A stretch of 64,000 nucleotides of DNA from Azospirillum formosense (GCF_040500525.1 NZ_CP159405.1:310001-374000); one strand, 5' to 3'; positions 34,542-43,935 are shown, counted from the stretch's first letter. Notes: a model not told the origin generated them from the sequence alone. Numbers and translations are program-made.

Positions 34542-37235
34542 TCAGTCGCGCTTCACCGTATCGGCGTCGAGCGCCGCCTGGGCGGCGGCCAGACGGGCGA
34601 TCGGCACGCGGTAGGGCGAGCAGGACACGTAATCCAGCCCGACCTTCTCGCAGAAGGAGATGGAGGCCGGGTCGCCGCCATGCTCGCCGCAGATGCCGAG
34701 CTTGATGTTCGGACGGACCTTGCGGCCGCGCTCCGTGGCGATGGCGATCAGCTCGCCGACGCAGTCCTGGTCCAGCGTCTGGAACGGGTCGTGCTCCAGG
34801 ATGCCCTGGCGCTGGTATTCCGGCAGGAAGGCGCCGGCGTCGTCGCGCGACAGGCCGAAGGTCGTCTGGGTCAGGTCGTTCGTGCCGTAGGAGAAGAACT
34901 CCGCCGTCTCGGCGATCTCATCGGCCTTCAGTGCCGCGCGCGGCAGCTCGATCATCGTGCCGACCATGTACTCGAACGTGACGCCGGTCGAGTCCATGAC
35001 CTCCTTGGCGACGCGGTCGATGACGGCCTTGAGGATGTCCAGCTCCTTCTTGGTGACGATGAGCGGGATCATGACCTCCGGCATCACCGTCTCGCCCGTG
35101 GTCTTGGAGACCTCGGCGACCGCGCTGAAGATGGCGCGGGCCTGCATCTCGTAGATCTCGGGGTAGGTGATGCCGAGGCGGCAGCCGCGATGGCCGAGCA
35201 TCGGGTTCGCCTCGTGGAGCTGCACCACGCGGTGGTTCACCCTGAGCTGGTCGGTGCCGGTGGCCTTGGCGACCTCCGCCATCTCCGCCTCGGTGTTGGG
35301 CAGGAACTCGTGCAGCGGCGGGTCGAGCAGGCGGATGGTCACCGGCAGACCCGACATGATCGTGAACAGCTCGACGAAGTCCTTCTTCTGGAAGGGCTCC
35401 AGCTTGGCCAGCGCGGCGCGGCGGCCGGCCTCGTTCTCGGCCAGGATCATCTCGCGCACCGCCAGGATGCGGTCCGGGTCGAAGAACATGTGCTCGGTGC
35501 GCGACAGGCCGATGCCCTCCGCGCCGAACTTCCGCGCGGTGCGGGCGTCCAGCGGGGTCTCCGCGTTGGTGCGGATCTTCATGCGGCGCAGCGAGTCGGC
35601 CCAGCCCATCAGCGTGGCGAAGTCGCCCGACAGTTCCGGCTGGATGGTCGGCACCTGGCCCAGCATCACCTCGCCGGTCGAGCCGTCGATGGTGACGATG
35701 TCGCCTTCCTTGATGGTGACGCCGCGGACCGACATGATCTTGGACTTGTAGTCCACGCGCAGGTCGCCGGCGCCCGACACGCAGGCGCGGCCCATGCCGC
35801 GGGCCACCACGGCGGCGTGGCTGGTCATGCCGCCGCGGGTGGTCAGGATGCCGCGGGCGGCGTGCATGCCGTGGATGTCCTCAGGCGAAGTCTCCACGCG
35901 GCAGAGGATGACCGCCTCGCCCTGGCCGGCCAGGGTCTCCGCCTCGTCGGCGGTGAAGACGACCTTGCCCGAGGCCGCACCCGGCGACGCCGGCAGGCCC
36001 TTGGCGATGACCTTGCGCTCCGCCTTCGGGTCCAGCGTCGGGTGGAGGAGCTGGTCGAGCGAGGCCGGGTCGATGCGGCGCACGGCCTCCGCCTTGTCGA
36101 TCAGCCCTTCCTCGGCGAGATCGACGGCGATCTTCAGCGCCGCCGGGGCGGTGCGCTTGCCGTTGCGGGTCTGCAGCATGAACAGCTTGTTCTGCTGGAC
36201 CGTGAACTCGATGTCCTGCATGTCGCGGTAGTGCTTCTCCAGCGTGAGGCGGACCTCGTTCAGCTGGTTGAAGACCTCCGGCATGACCTCTTCCATGGCG
36301 GGGAGGTCGGACTTGTTGGCCTCCTTGCCGGCGATGGTCAGGTGCTGCGGCGTGCGGATGCCGGCCACCACGTCCTCGCCCTGGGCGTTGACGAGGTATT
36401 CGCCGTAGAAGGCGTTCTCGCCGGTCGACGGGTTGCGGGTGAAGGCCACGCCGGTGGCGCAGTCGTTGCCCATGTTGCCGAACACCATGCACTGCACGTT
36501 GACGGCGGTGCCCCAATCGGCGGGGATGTCGTGCAGCTTGCGGTAGGTGATGGCGCGGGCGTTCATCCAGGAGCCGAACACGGCGCCGACGGCGCCCCAC
36601 AGCTGCTCCTGCACGTCCTGCGGGAAGGGCTTGCCGAGTTCGTGCTCGACGGCCTTCTTGTAGTCCTCGATGACGGCCTGCCAGTCGGCGGCGCTGAGGT
36701 CGGTGTCGAGATTGTGATTCTTGTCGCGCTTGTGGTTGTCCAGGATCTCCTCGAAATGGTGGTGGTCAACGTCCAGCACCACGTTCGAGTACATCTGGAT
36801 GAAGCGGCGGTAGCTGTCGTAGGCGAATCGGGCGTCGCCCGAGCGCTTGGCGAGGCCGGCGGCGGTCGCGTCGTTCAGCCCGAGATTCAGCACCGTGTCC
36901 ATCATGCCCGGCATGGAGGCGCGGGCGCCGGAGCGCACCGAGACCAGCAGCGGGTTGGCCGGATCGCCGAAGGTGGCCCCCATGGCCTGCTCCAGCCGCT
37001 TCACCGCGCCTTCCACCTGGGCCTTCAGCTCCGGCGGATAGTTGCGGCCGTTGGCATAGAAATAGGTGCAGACCTCGGTTGTGATGGTGAAACCCGGAGG
37101 AACCGGGAGGCCCAGATTGGCCATCTCGGCCAGATTGGCTCCCTTGCCGCCGAGCAGGTTCTTCATGTCCGCCCGGCCTTCGGTGGCATCGGCACCGAAG
37201 CTGTACACCCACTTGTTCTCGCCCTGGCTCGCCAT
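34542..37235 (-). CDS. ppdK: Pyruvate, phosphate dikinase
   Basis: An 897-residue enzyme interconverting pyruvate, ATP and Pi with PEP, AMP and PPi. The ATP-grasp part begins KWVYSFGADATEGRADMKNLLGGKGANLAEM; the phosphohistidine domain has the GGMTSHAAVVARGMG motif with the catalytic His; the C-terminal TIM barrel has IGLSRTEHMFF and GICGEHGGDP. The ATG at 37235 is preferred over 37253 because AGGA lies upstream. It links glycolysis with gluconeogenesis. Length is full. Confidence 0.95.
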   Translation of the reverse strand: MASQGENKWVYSFGADATEGRADMKNLLGGKGANLAEMANLGLPVPPGFTITTEVCTYFYANGRNYPPELKAQVEGAVKRLEQAMGATFGDPANPLLVSVRSGARASMPGMMDTVLNLGLNDATAAGLAKRSGDARFAYDSYRRFIQMYSNVVLDVDHHHFEEILDNHKRDKNHNLDTDLSAADWQAVIEDYKKAVEHELGKPFPQDVQEQLWGAVGAVFGSWMNARAITYRKLHDIPADWGTAVNVQCMVFGNMGNDCATGVAFTRNPSTGENAFYGEYLVNAQGEDVVAGIRTPQHLTIAGKEANKSDLPAMEEVMPEVFNQLNEVRLTLEKHYRDMQDIEFTVQQNKLFMLQTRNGKRTAPAALKIAVDLAEEGLIDKAEAVRRIDPASLDQLLHPTLDPKAERKVIAKGLPASPGAASGKVVFTADEAETLAGQGEAVILCRVETSPEDIHGMHAARGILTTRGGMTSHAAVVARGMGRACVSGAGDLRVDYKSKIMSVRGVTIKEGDIVTIDGSTGEVMLGQVPTIQPELSGDFATLMGWADSLRRMKIRTNAETPLDARTARKFGAEGIGLSRTEHMFFDPDRILAVREMILAENEAGRRAALAKLEPFQKKDFVELFTIMSGLPVTIRLLDPPLHEFLPNTEAEMAEVAKATGTDQLRVNHRVVQLHEANPMLGHRGCRLGITYPEIYEMQARAIFSAVAEVSKTTGETVMPEVMIPLIVTKKELDILKAVIDRVAKEVMDSTGVTFEYMVGTMIELPRAALKADEIAETAEFFSYGTNDLTQTTFGLSRDDAGAFLPEYQRQGILEHDPFQTLDQDCVGELIAIATERGRKVRPNIKLGICGEHGGDPASISFCEKVGLDYVSCSPYRVPIARLAAAQAALDADTVKRD

Positions 37236-37514
37236 CGTGAAATCCTCGTTCACCTCTATGGTCGTCCGGCCGTCGGCTGTGCGGGGAACCGGTGAAGATC
37301 AGCCCGGCGAACGGGTGTCCTTCTGGTATGACCGCGCAACCGCATCCGATGGAGCCCCTTCTAGCCCCCCGCGGAAGGAGAACACAAGACGATCCGTTGC
37401 ATAGCGTGAGCGCGACGGTGCTGATCCCATTTATGCCACGGCGCGCAAAAGGGGCAGGCCGGACGGAAAACTACCCCTTATCCCTTGCGCAAAAAGGGAA
37501 ATCCGCTGCGGCCC
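37236..37514. other. Intergenic region upstream of ppdK
   Basis: About 280 nt between the ppdK start and the stop of the DUF2270 gene, both minus strand. It should hold the ppdK promoter and leader. A GCGGCCC/GGGCCGC hairpin at about 37508-37526 overlaps the DUF2270 stop and could terminate that unit. No gene is evident. Confidence 0.35.
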
Positions 37515-38222
37515 TCACGGGCCGCGGGCGAGATCGAGCACGGCGTCGGTGGCGGGCGGCGGCGGCCGTTCGCGGTCGGCGCCGCGGCGGCTGCGGAAGG
37601 TCCGGAAGGCGATGGCCATCCAGGTGCCGTGGAAGGCCATGCCGCACAGCAGGACGATCTCCCCCGGCACCGGCCCGATGGTCGCCCGCGCGAACAGCTC
37701 GTCCAGGCTCGACAGCGGGACCGGGTGGATCATCAGCTTGCCCAGATAGGCCACCACCTGGATCAGGAAGATCCAGCCGTAGTTCCGCCGCAGCCGGCGG
37801 CCCACCGCCTCCAGGTAGGTGATGTGCAGGTTGGGGTGCTGGTAGTCCTGGAACAGCGTCTCGTTCCAGCCCCGGGCGAACTGGTCGCCCTGGCCGCGCA
37901 GGATGGGGCCGAGGAAATACAGCTCCAGCACATGGGCGCGGATTCGCCAGAAGTCGAAGAAGCGGTAGCGCCGCGCCTCGATGTAGAGGAACACGGCGAC
38001 CAGCAGCCCCACCAGCACCAGCGGCAGGGGAGAGGCGGTGGCGCTGCTGAAGGTCAGCGAGAGGGCGATCCCGGTGGTCACCACCGCCCAGTTCGTGGTC
38101 GCGTCCAGCCGGGTGCGCCAGACGGTGCTGCGGTAGATCTCGGCCCTGTAGAGGTGCGACAGGGCCGTGACCTCGGCCGGGGTGTAGTGGGTCTTGGGTG
38201 CTTTGGCGGCGATGTCGTCCAT
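37515..38222 (-). CDS. DUF2270 integral membrane protein
   Basis: A 235-residue membrane protein with four helices, near residues 45-62, 65-82, 148-167 and 188-207. The opening HYTPAEVTALSHLYRAEIYRSTVWRTRLD and the central LYIEARRYRFFDFWRIRAHVLE-type stretch match DUF2270. Function is unknown. It lies 55 nt downstream of bioB on the same strand and may be co-transcribed with the biotin operon, though no link to biotin is known to me. Confidence 0.8.
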   Translation of the reverse strand: MDDIAAKAPKTHYTPAEVTALSHLYRAEIYRSTVWRTRLDATTNWAVVTTGIALSLTFSSATASPLPLVLVGLLVAVFLYIEARRYRFFDFWRIRAHVLELYFLGPILRGQGDQFARGWNETLFQDYQHPNLHITYLEAVGRRLRRNYGWIFLIQVVAYLGKLMIHPVPLSSLDELFARATIGPVPGEIVLLCGMAFHGTWMAIAFRTFRSRRGADRERPPPPATDAVLDLARGP

Positions 38223-38277
38223 GCTCGGCGTCCTCCCCCTGGCTTTTCTTGGCGCAGGGGCCGGGGACGCCGGCGCG

Positions 38278-39276
38278 TCAGTGGGCGCCGCCGTCGGCCT
38301 CCAGCCCCAGCCGGTCGAACAGCCGCCGGTCGGCCTCATGCTCCGGGTTGCCGGTGGTCAGCAGCTTGTCCCCATAGAAGATGGAGTTCGCGCCGGCGTA
38401 GAAACAGAGCGCCTGCCCCTCGTCGCTGAGCGAGCGGCGGCCCGCCGACAGGCGGACGTAGGAGCGCGGCATCAGGATGCGGGCGACCGCGATGGTGCGG
38501 ATGAACTCGAAGGGGTCCAGCGGGTCGACGCCGCCCAGCGGGGTTCCGGCGACCGACACCAGCTTGTTGATCGGCACGCTCTCCGGCTGCGGCGACAGGT
38601 TCGCCAGGGTCTCCAGCAGGCCGGCGCGGTCCACCCGGCTTTCCCCCAGCCCGACGATGCCGCCGGAGCAGACCTTCAGCCCGGCGTCGCGGACGTTGGC
38701 CAGCGTGTCCAGCCGGTCGCGGTAGCTGTGGGTGGAGACGATCTGCTCGTAGAACTCCTCCGACGTGTCGAGGTTGTGGTTGTAGTAGTCGAGCCCGGCG
38801 TCCTTCAGCGCGTCGGCCTGCGGGCGGGTCAGCATGCCCAGCGTCATGCAGGCCTCCAGCCCGAGGTCCTTCACGTCGCGGACGATGTTGGCGAGCTTCT
38901 CGACGTCGCGGTCCTTCAGCTCCCGCCACGCTGCCCCCATGCAGAAGCGTCCGGCGCCCGCCTTCTTGGCCTTCTCGGCGGCGGCGCGCACCTGGGCGCG
39001 GTCCAGCAGCTTCTCCGCCTCGACGCCGGTGTCGTACTTCACGCTCTGCGCGCAGTACTTGCAGTCCTCCTGACAGCCGCCGGTCTTGATGTTCAGCAGG
39101 GTGGAGAGCTGGACCTTGTTCGGGTCGTGGTGCCGGCGGTGCGTCTCGTGGGCGCGGTGCAGCAGCTCCATGAAGGGCAGCTCGAACAGGGCCAGGATGT
39201 CCTCGCGGGTCCAGCGCCGGGCGGTGGTGGAGGCGGCGGGGGTGGAGTCCGCGGTCTGCATGGCGGTGTCGGGCAT
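38278..39276 (-). CDS. bioB: Biotin synthase
   Basis: A 332-residue radical SAM enzyme that inserts sulfur into dethiobiotin. The 4Fe-4S Cys are 68, 72 and 75 in GGCQEDCKYCAQS; SAM-site and 2Fe-2S residues are in GRFCMGAAWRELKDRD and CSGGIVGLGES. The first 20 residues are a non-conserved leader. It is the last biotin gene, 28 nt after bioA. Confidence 0.95.
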   Translation of the reverse strand: MPDTAMQTADSTPAASTTARRWTREDILALFELPFMELLHRAHETHRRHHDPNKVQLSTLLNIKTGGCQEDCKYCAQSVKYDTGVEAEKLLDRAQVRAAAEKAKKAGAGRFCMGAAWRELKDRDVEKLANIVRDVKDLGLEACMTLGMLTRPQADALKDAGLDYYNHNLDTSEEFYEQIVSTHSYRDRLDTLANVRDAGLKVCSGGIVGLGESRVDRAGLLETLANLSPQPESVPINKLVSVAGTPLGGVDPLDPFEFIRTIAVARILMPRSYVRLSAGRRSLSDEGQALCFYAGANSIFYGDKLLTTGNPEHEADRRLFDRLGLEADGGAH

Positions 39277-39304
39277 GGTCGGTCCTTGGATCAGAAGAGG
39301 CGGA

Positions 39305-40621
39305 TCAGAGAAGGCTGTCGGCGGCGTCGCGGATCGCGGCGTAGGCGCGGTCCAGCTGCCCGTCCGTCACGCAGTAGGGCGGCAGCAGGTATATCACGGG
39401 GCCGAGCGGGCGCAGCAGCAATCCCCGCTCCAGGAAGAAGCGCTTCAGCGTCTGCCCGACCGCGGCGGTGTAGCCCTGCGCGTCGGTCACCTCGATGGCG
39501 GCGATGGTGCCCATGACGCGCCCGCGCGACAGCTTCGGGTGCCGGGACAGGTCGGCGATGGCGGCGCGGTGCCGGTCCTCGATGCGCGCGAGGTTGGCGG
39601 CCGTCTTGGCCGACGTGGTCAGCTCCAGCGAGGCCAGCGCCGCGGCGCAGCCCAGCGGGTTGGCGGTGAAGCTGTGGCCGTGGGCGAAGGCCCGGTCGAA
39701 GCCGGCGCCGAGGAACGCCTCGTAGATCGAAGCGCCGCAGGCGGTGACCGACAGCGGCAGGAAGCCGCCGGTCAGGCCCTTGGACAGGCAGATGAGGTCC
39801 GGGGCGACCCCGGCCTTCTGGCTGGCGAACAGCGCGCCGGTGCGGCCGAAGCCGGTCATCACCTCGTCGAAGATGACCAGACCGCCCGCCGACCGCACCC
39901 GCGCGGCCATGGCCCGCAGGAACTCCGGCCGGCAGAAGCGCATGCCGGACGCGCCCTGGACCAGCGGCTCGATGATGACGGCGACCAGTTCCGCGCCGTT
40001 GGCGGCCAGCCAGCGGTCGAGCCAGTCCAGCGCCTCGGCCTCCTTCGTCCCGACCTCCGGGTCGCCGTCCCAGGTGGCGGGGTAGGGCATGCGGTCGACG
40101 GCGAACAGCAGCTCCTGGAACGGCTCGTAGAAGCCGGAGCCGACCCCCGCCGCCATGGCGCCGAAGGTGTCGCCGTGGTAGCTGCCCTCGAAGGCCAGGA
40201 AGCGCCGGCGCTGACCCTCGCCCCGGTTGCGCCAGCACTGCCAGGCGAGCTTCAGCGCGACCTCCACGGCGGTCGAGCCGTTGTCGGAGTAGAAGACGCG
40301 GTCGAGGTCGCCCGGCAGCACCTCAGCCAGCCGGGCGGCGAGGCGGGCGGCGGGGCTGTGGGTGAAGTCGGCGAAGATCACCTGCTCCAGCTTGTGCGCC
40401 TGCTCCGCGATGGCCCCGGCGATGGCCGGGTGGGCGTGGCCGTGCAGATTCACCCACCAGGAGGAGATGAGGTCCAGGATCTCCCGCCCGTCCTCGGTGA
40501 ACAGGCTGACCCCTTTGCCGTGGGTGACGGCCAGCGGCTCCGGCGCGGTCTGCGCCTGGGTGAAGGGGTGCCAGACGTGGCGGCGATCCAGGGCGATGGT
40601 GCCGGGGGCGGTGTCGGTCAT
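39305..40621 (-). CDS. bioA: Adenosylmethionine-8-amino-7-oxononanoate aminotransferase
   Basis: A 438-residue class III PLP aminotransferase converting KAPA to DAPA. Marks are HVWHPFTQ at the N-terminus, SSWWVNLHGHAHP, SDNGSTAVEVALK, VIFDEVMTGFGRTG and the PLP lysine in CLSKGLTGGFLPL. The ATG at 40621 overlaps the stop of the bioCD fusion by 4 nt. Confidence 0.95.
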   Translation of the reverse strand: MTDTAPGTIALDRRHVWHPFTQAQTAPEPLAVTHGKGVSLFTEDGREILDLISSWWVNLHGHAHPAIAGAIAEQAHKLEQVIFADFTHSPAARLAARLAEVLPGDLDRVFYSDNGSTAVEVALKLAWQCWRNRGEGQRRRFLAFEGSYHGDTFGAMAAGVGSGFYEPFQELLFAVDRMPYPATWDGDPEVGTKEAEALDWLDRWLAANGAELVAVIIEPLVQGASGMRFCRPEFLRAMAARVRSAGGLVIFDEVMTGFGRTGALFASQKAGVAPDLICLSKGLTGGFLPLSVTACGASIYEAFLGAGFDRAFAHGHSFTANPLGCAAALASLELTTSAKTAANLARIEDRHRAAIADLSRHPKLSRGRVMGTIAAIEVTDAQGYTAAVGQTLKRFFLERGLLLRPLGPVIYLLPPYCVTDGQLDRAYAAIRDAADSLL

Positions 40622-42027
40622 GGAAACACGCTGTCGAAGGAAGGAATGAGGGACGCCGCCCCGGCGACGGCTTCGGTGTCGATTCGGTCGAGCGTGGGAA
40701 TCTCGGCCAGCACGCGGACCTTGCCGAACCGCTCGATGGCGGCGCGGTTGCCGGGGTTGGGGGGGCCGTTCAGCACCACCCCGGCCACCGCCAGCCCGCG
40801 CGCCCGCAGCGCCTCCAGGCTCAGCAGCGTGTGGTTGATGGTGCCCAGCGTGCTGCGCGCCACCAGCACCACCGGCAGGCCGAAGCGGGCGATCAGGTCG
40901 ATGATGAAGACGTCCTCCGTCACCGGAACCAGCAGCCCGCCGGCCCCCTCCACCACCAGCGGACGGTCGGTGTCGGGCAGGGCCAGGGCGTCGGGGTCGA
41001 TGGCGACGCCCTCCAGTTCCGCCGCGGCGTGGGGGGACAGCGGCTCGGCCAGGGCGTAGGCCGGCGTGTGGACACGCTCCGGGGGCAGGGCGGCGAGGGC
41101 GGCGACGGTGGGCGTGTCGCCGGCCTCGTCCTTCAGGCCGGTTTGCAGCGGTTTCCAATAGGCGGCGCCCCAGGCCCGCGCGAGCACGGCGGACACCAGC
41201 GTCTTGCCGACGCCGGTGTCGGTTCCGGTGACGAACACCCCGTTCGGGCGGGCGCCGTCCTTGCGGAACAGGCCGTAGGCGATGTGGTGGGTCATGGTCA
41301 CTCCTTCCGGGCGTTCGAGCCGGCGCAGCACGCGGCGCAGCGCGCCCGGCGGCAGGGGGCGGCGGCCCTCCGCCGGCAGATGGGCGCCGATGCCCTTCAA
41401 CTCGGCGAGGAATTCCAGCCCGTCGGCGTGACGGCGGAGCAGCCGCTCCTCCTCCACCGATCCGCGGCCTCCGGCGGGCCACAGCCGGTCGAGGTCATGG
41501 CGGGTGGGGTAGGTGGGCACTCCGGCCTCAAGCCCCAGCGCGTGGTGGGCCTCCCGCCACTCGCGGAAGCTGTCGGCGGCAAGCGTGGCAATGGCGATGC
41601 GCCCTCCCGGCGCCAGCAGCCCCACCCAGTGCGCCAGAGCGGTGGCGGGGTTACGGAACCATTGCAGGGCGAGGCTGGAGACGATGAGGTCGAAGGGGCC
41701 GTCGAGGTCCGGTTGTTCCCCGTCCACGATCCGGAACGCTGAGTCGGTCGGGTTGCCCAGCGTGGCGCGGCAGCGCGCCAGCATGTCCGGCGACAGGTCG
41801 GTGAGCAGCCAGTCCGCCGGCCCGATCCGCTCGCGCAGGGCGCGGCTGAGGAAGCCGGTGCCGCAGCCGATCTCCAGCACGCGGGGGCGGGCCGGCAGGG
41901 GCAGGCAGGCGACGCGCTCCGCCAGACGCTCCGCCGCGGCGCGCTGCACGGCGGCGTGCTCCTCGTAGCCGGGGGCGGCCTTGCCGAAGGCGGCGGCGAT
42001 GGCGGCCTTGCGCGGGTCGGTGGTCAT
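40618..42027 (-). CDS. bioCD: BioC-BioD fusion: malonyl-ACP O-methyltransferase plus dethiobiotin synthase
   Basis: A single 469-residue open frame with no stop between two biotin enzymes. Residues 1 to about 256 are BioC: class I methyltransferase with VLEIGCGTGFLSRAL at 50-64 and LIVSSLALQWFRNP at 114-127, ending in the BioC-type tail GVTMTHHIAYGLFRK. A short DGARPN linker leads to BioD from about residue 263: GVFVTGTDTGVGKT P-loop, YWKPLQTGL, VVEGAGGLLVP and STLGTINHTLLSLEAL. BioC starts pimelate synthesis by methylating malonyl-ACP; BioD closes the ureido ring. An ATG at the MTHH position lies inside the BioC tail, so separate translation of BioD is possible but unlikely to be the only product. 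It overlaps both neighbours by 4 nt. Confidence 0.88.
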   Translation of the reverse strand: MTTDPRKAAIAAAFGKAAPGYEEHAAVQRAAAERLAERVACLPLPARPRVLEIGCGTGFLSRALRERIGPADWLLTDLSPDMLARCRATLGNPTDSAFRIVDGEQPDLDGPFDLIVSSLALQWFRNPATALAHWVGLLAPGGRIAIATLAADSFREWREAHHALGLEAGVPTYPTRHDLDRLWPAGGRGSVEEERLLRRHADGLEFLAELKGIGAHLPAEGRRPLPPGALRRVLRRLERPEGVTMTHHIAYGLFRKDGARPNGVFVTGTDTGVGKTLVSAVLARAWGAAYWKPLQTGLKDEAGDTPTVAALAALPPERVHTPAYALAEPLSPHAAAELEGVAIDPDALALPDTDRPLVVEGAGGLLVPVTEDVFIIDLIARFGLPVVLVARSTLGTINHTLLSLEALRARGLAVAGVVLNGPPNPGNRAAIERFGKVRVLAEIPTLDRIDTEAVAGAASLIPSFDSVFP

Positions 42028-42665
42028 GCGGCCAGTCCGGCGGCGAAGGCGGCGATCCGTTCCGCGCACCAATCCGGTGCCGTCAGCGGCAGCAGATGCC
42101 CGCCTTCGGGGTGCCATCCGACGTCAATTCCGGCGAGCGCCTGTTCGGTCATGGCCGGCGGGACGATGGGGTCCTGCGCCCCCGCCAGGGCCAGCGCCGG
42201 GCCGACGAGCGCCGCGCGGGCGTCCCAGTCGCGCAGCGCCCGCAACGCCGCGCCCAGCCGGGCCGCATCCAGCCCCTCGGGCCGTGGAGCCTCGACGCCG
42301 CAGCGGTGCAGGAAGTCGCCGGTCACCGCTTGCGGCGCGGCGTCGAAGCGCGCGACCATGCGGTCCAGCAGCCGGCGCGGCGTGGCGGGGGCGAAGCCGT
42401 CGCCCTCGGCGAAGCGGGGAAAGCCGTTGACCAGAACCAGCCCGTCCCAGGCGAAGGGCCGTTCGTGCAGCAGCCACAGCCCCCCGAAGGAATGGCCGAC
42501 CGCGACGACGGGGCGCCCTGCGGCAATCATAGGAAATGACGGCGGGCCGTAGAAGCCGAGATCCACCGCCACGCTCTCAGCGTCCGGCAGGGCAGCGCGC
42601 ACCGCGTCCCAGACCCTGGGGCCAAAACCCCAGCCATGGACGAAGACGAACAGCGGTCCGGTCAT
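42024..42665 (-). CDS. Short BioH-like alpha/beta hydrolase (pimeloyl-ACP methyl ester esterase)
   Basis: A 213-residue alpha/beta hydrolase. The oxyanion motif is FVHGWGFGPRVWD, the nucleophile elbow GHSFGGLW, the acid AGAQDPIVPP and the catalytic His in PEGGHLLPLTAP. It is shorter than E. coli BioH (about 256 residues). Located between bioF and bioCD, with 4-nt overlaps on both sides, it should remove the methyl group from pimeloyl-ACP methyl ester. BioG or another BioH isozyme class is possible. Confidence 0.8.
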   Translation of the reverse strand: MTGPLFVFVHGWGFGPRVWDAVRAALPDAESVAVDLGFYGPPSFPMIAAGRPVVAVGHSFGGLWLLHERPFAWDGLVLVNGFPRFAEGDGFAPATPRRLLDRMVARFDAAPQAVTGDFLHRCGVEAPRPEGLDAARLGAALRALRDWDARAALVGPALALAGAQDPIVPPAMTEQALAGIDVGWHPEGGHLLPLTAPDWCAERIAAFAAGLAA

Positions 42666-43843
42666 CGCGGGCTCCAGGCATCGGCGACCGCACCCGTCAA
42701 CGCGTCCATGTCGGCGTCCGTGTGGGCGGCGGACAGGGCGAAGCGCAGGCGGCTGGTGCCCGGGGGGACGGTCGGCGGACGGATGGCGATGCCCAGGATG
42801 CCGTGTTCCTCCAGCCGCCGGCTGAGCGCCAGCGCGTCCTCCTCCGCCCCGACGATGGCCGGGACGATCTGCGTGCTCGACCCCGCCGTGGCGATGCCCA
42901 GCCCGTGGAAGGCGGCGCGCAGCCGCTCCGCCATAGCCTGGAGCCGGGCGCGCTCGGCGTCCAGGGTCGGAACGAGGTCGAGCGCCGCGTCCATCGCTCC
43001 CAGAACGGCGGGCGGCAGAGCGGTGGCGTAGATCAGCCCGCCGCAGCGGTTCACCAGATAGTCGCAGAGCGCCCGGGACCCCGCCACATAGGCGCCGAAG
43101 CCGCCCAGCGCCTTGCTGAAGGTGCCCATGGCGAGGTCCACGCGCCCCTCGCCCAGCGCCGCCAGCCCCATCCCGCGCGGGCCGAGCACGCCGGTCGCGT
43201 GCGCCTCGTCGAGGAACAGGACGGCGCCGTGCCGCTCCGCCAGCGCGGCGAGCGCCGGCACGTCGGCGCGGTCGCCGTCCATGCTGAAGACGCTTTCCGT
43301 CACGATGAAGCGCGCGCCCGGCTCGCCCGCGCGCTGGGCCAGCAGGGTTTCCAGATGGCCGAGGTCGTTGTGGCGGAAGCGGATCTGCCGCACCCCGGCG
43401 GCGGCGCAGCCATGGTGCAGGCTGGCGTGGTTCAGCCGGTCGGTGAAGACCAGCGCGTCGCCGCCCAGAAGCTCCCGGTCGAACAGCGCCGGCAGCACCG
43501 CGGCGTTGGCCTGCCAGCCGGAATTGAACAGAAGCGCCGCCTCCGTCCCCTTCAGCCGGGCGAGCTTCGCCTCGACCGCCGCGTGGATCTCCAGCGTGCC
43601 GCAGACGAGGCGCGACGCCGTGGCTCCCGCCCCCCAGCGCCCCGTCCAATCACGGGCGCGCTCCACCAGCAGGGGGTGGGAGGCGAGGCCGAGATAATCG
43701 TTGCTGGAGAAGTTCAGCAGCGTCCGCCCGCCGCGCCGGATGCGCCCCGCCCCCTCCGGGCGCACGGGCAGCAGGTGGCGCCGCGTGTGGCGCCCGTCGA
43801 GGCGGTCGAGATGCTGGCGGAACAGAGGGTCGAGCAGGGACAT
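42662..43843 (-). CDS. bioF: 8-amino-7-oxononanoate synthase
   Basis: A 393-residue PLP enzyme of the alpha-oxoamine synthase family joining pimeloyl-ACP and alanine. Marks are LLNFSSNDYLGLASHP, TEAALLFNSGWQAN, VLFLDEAHATGVLGPRG and the PLP Lys244 in GTFSKALGGFGAY. It is the first gene of the biotin operon; the promoter should lie in the 92-nt gap shared with the divergent DUF123 gene. No BioR or BirA site was recognised there. Confidence 0.94.
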   Translation of the reverse strand: MSLLDPLFRQHLDRLDGRHTRRHLLPVRPEGAGRIRRGGRTLLNFSSNDYLGLASHPLLVERARDWTGRWGAGATASRLVCGTLEIHAAVEAKLARLKGTEAALLFNSGWQANAAVLPALFDRELLGGDALVFTDRLNHASLHHGCAAAGVRQIRFRHNDLGHLETLLAQRAGEPGARFIVTESVFSMDGDRADVPALAALAERHGAVLFLDEAHATGVLGPRGMGLAALGEGRVDLAMGTFSKALGGFGAYVAGSRALCDYLVNRCGGLIYATALPPAVLGAMDAALDLVPTLDAERARLQAMAERLRAAFHGLGIATAGSSTQIVPAIVGAEEDALALSRRLEEHGILGIAIRPPTVPPGTSRLRFALSAAHTDADMDALTGAVADAWSPR

Positions 43844-43935
43844 GATGCGGGCGTGATAGCAGAGCGCGCCGCTGGGGTGAAAGGTCCGAATAGCACGGGT
43901 GCCCCGGCGCTCCGGCGGGCGTAGACTGCGTGGCC

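Noticed and set aside
33513..37295. A 1260-codon open frame on the plus strand, opposite ppdK and the serine hydrolase
   Set aside because: It is antisense to well-conserved genes, is His/Arg/Gly-rich with no domain, and is the expected shadow of high-GC coding DNA.
43844..43935. BioR or BirA operator before bioF
   Set aside because: No sequence like the TTATxxATAA BioR palindrome is present in the 92-nt gap.
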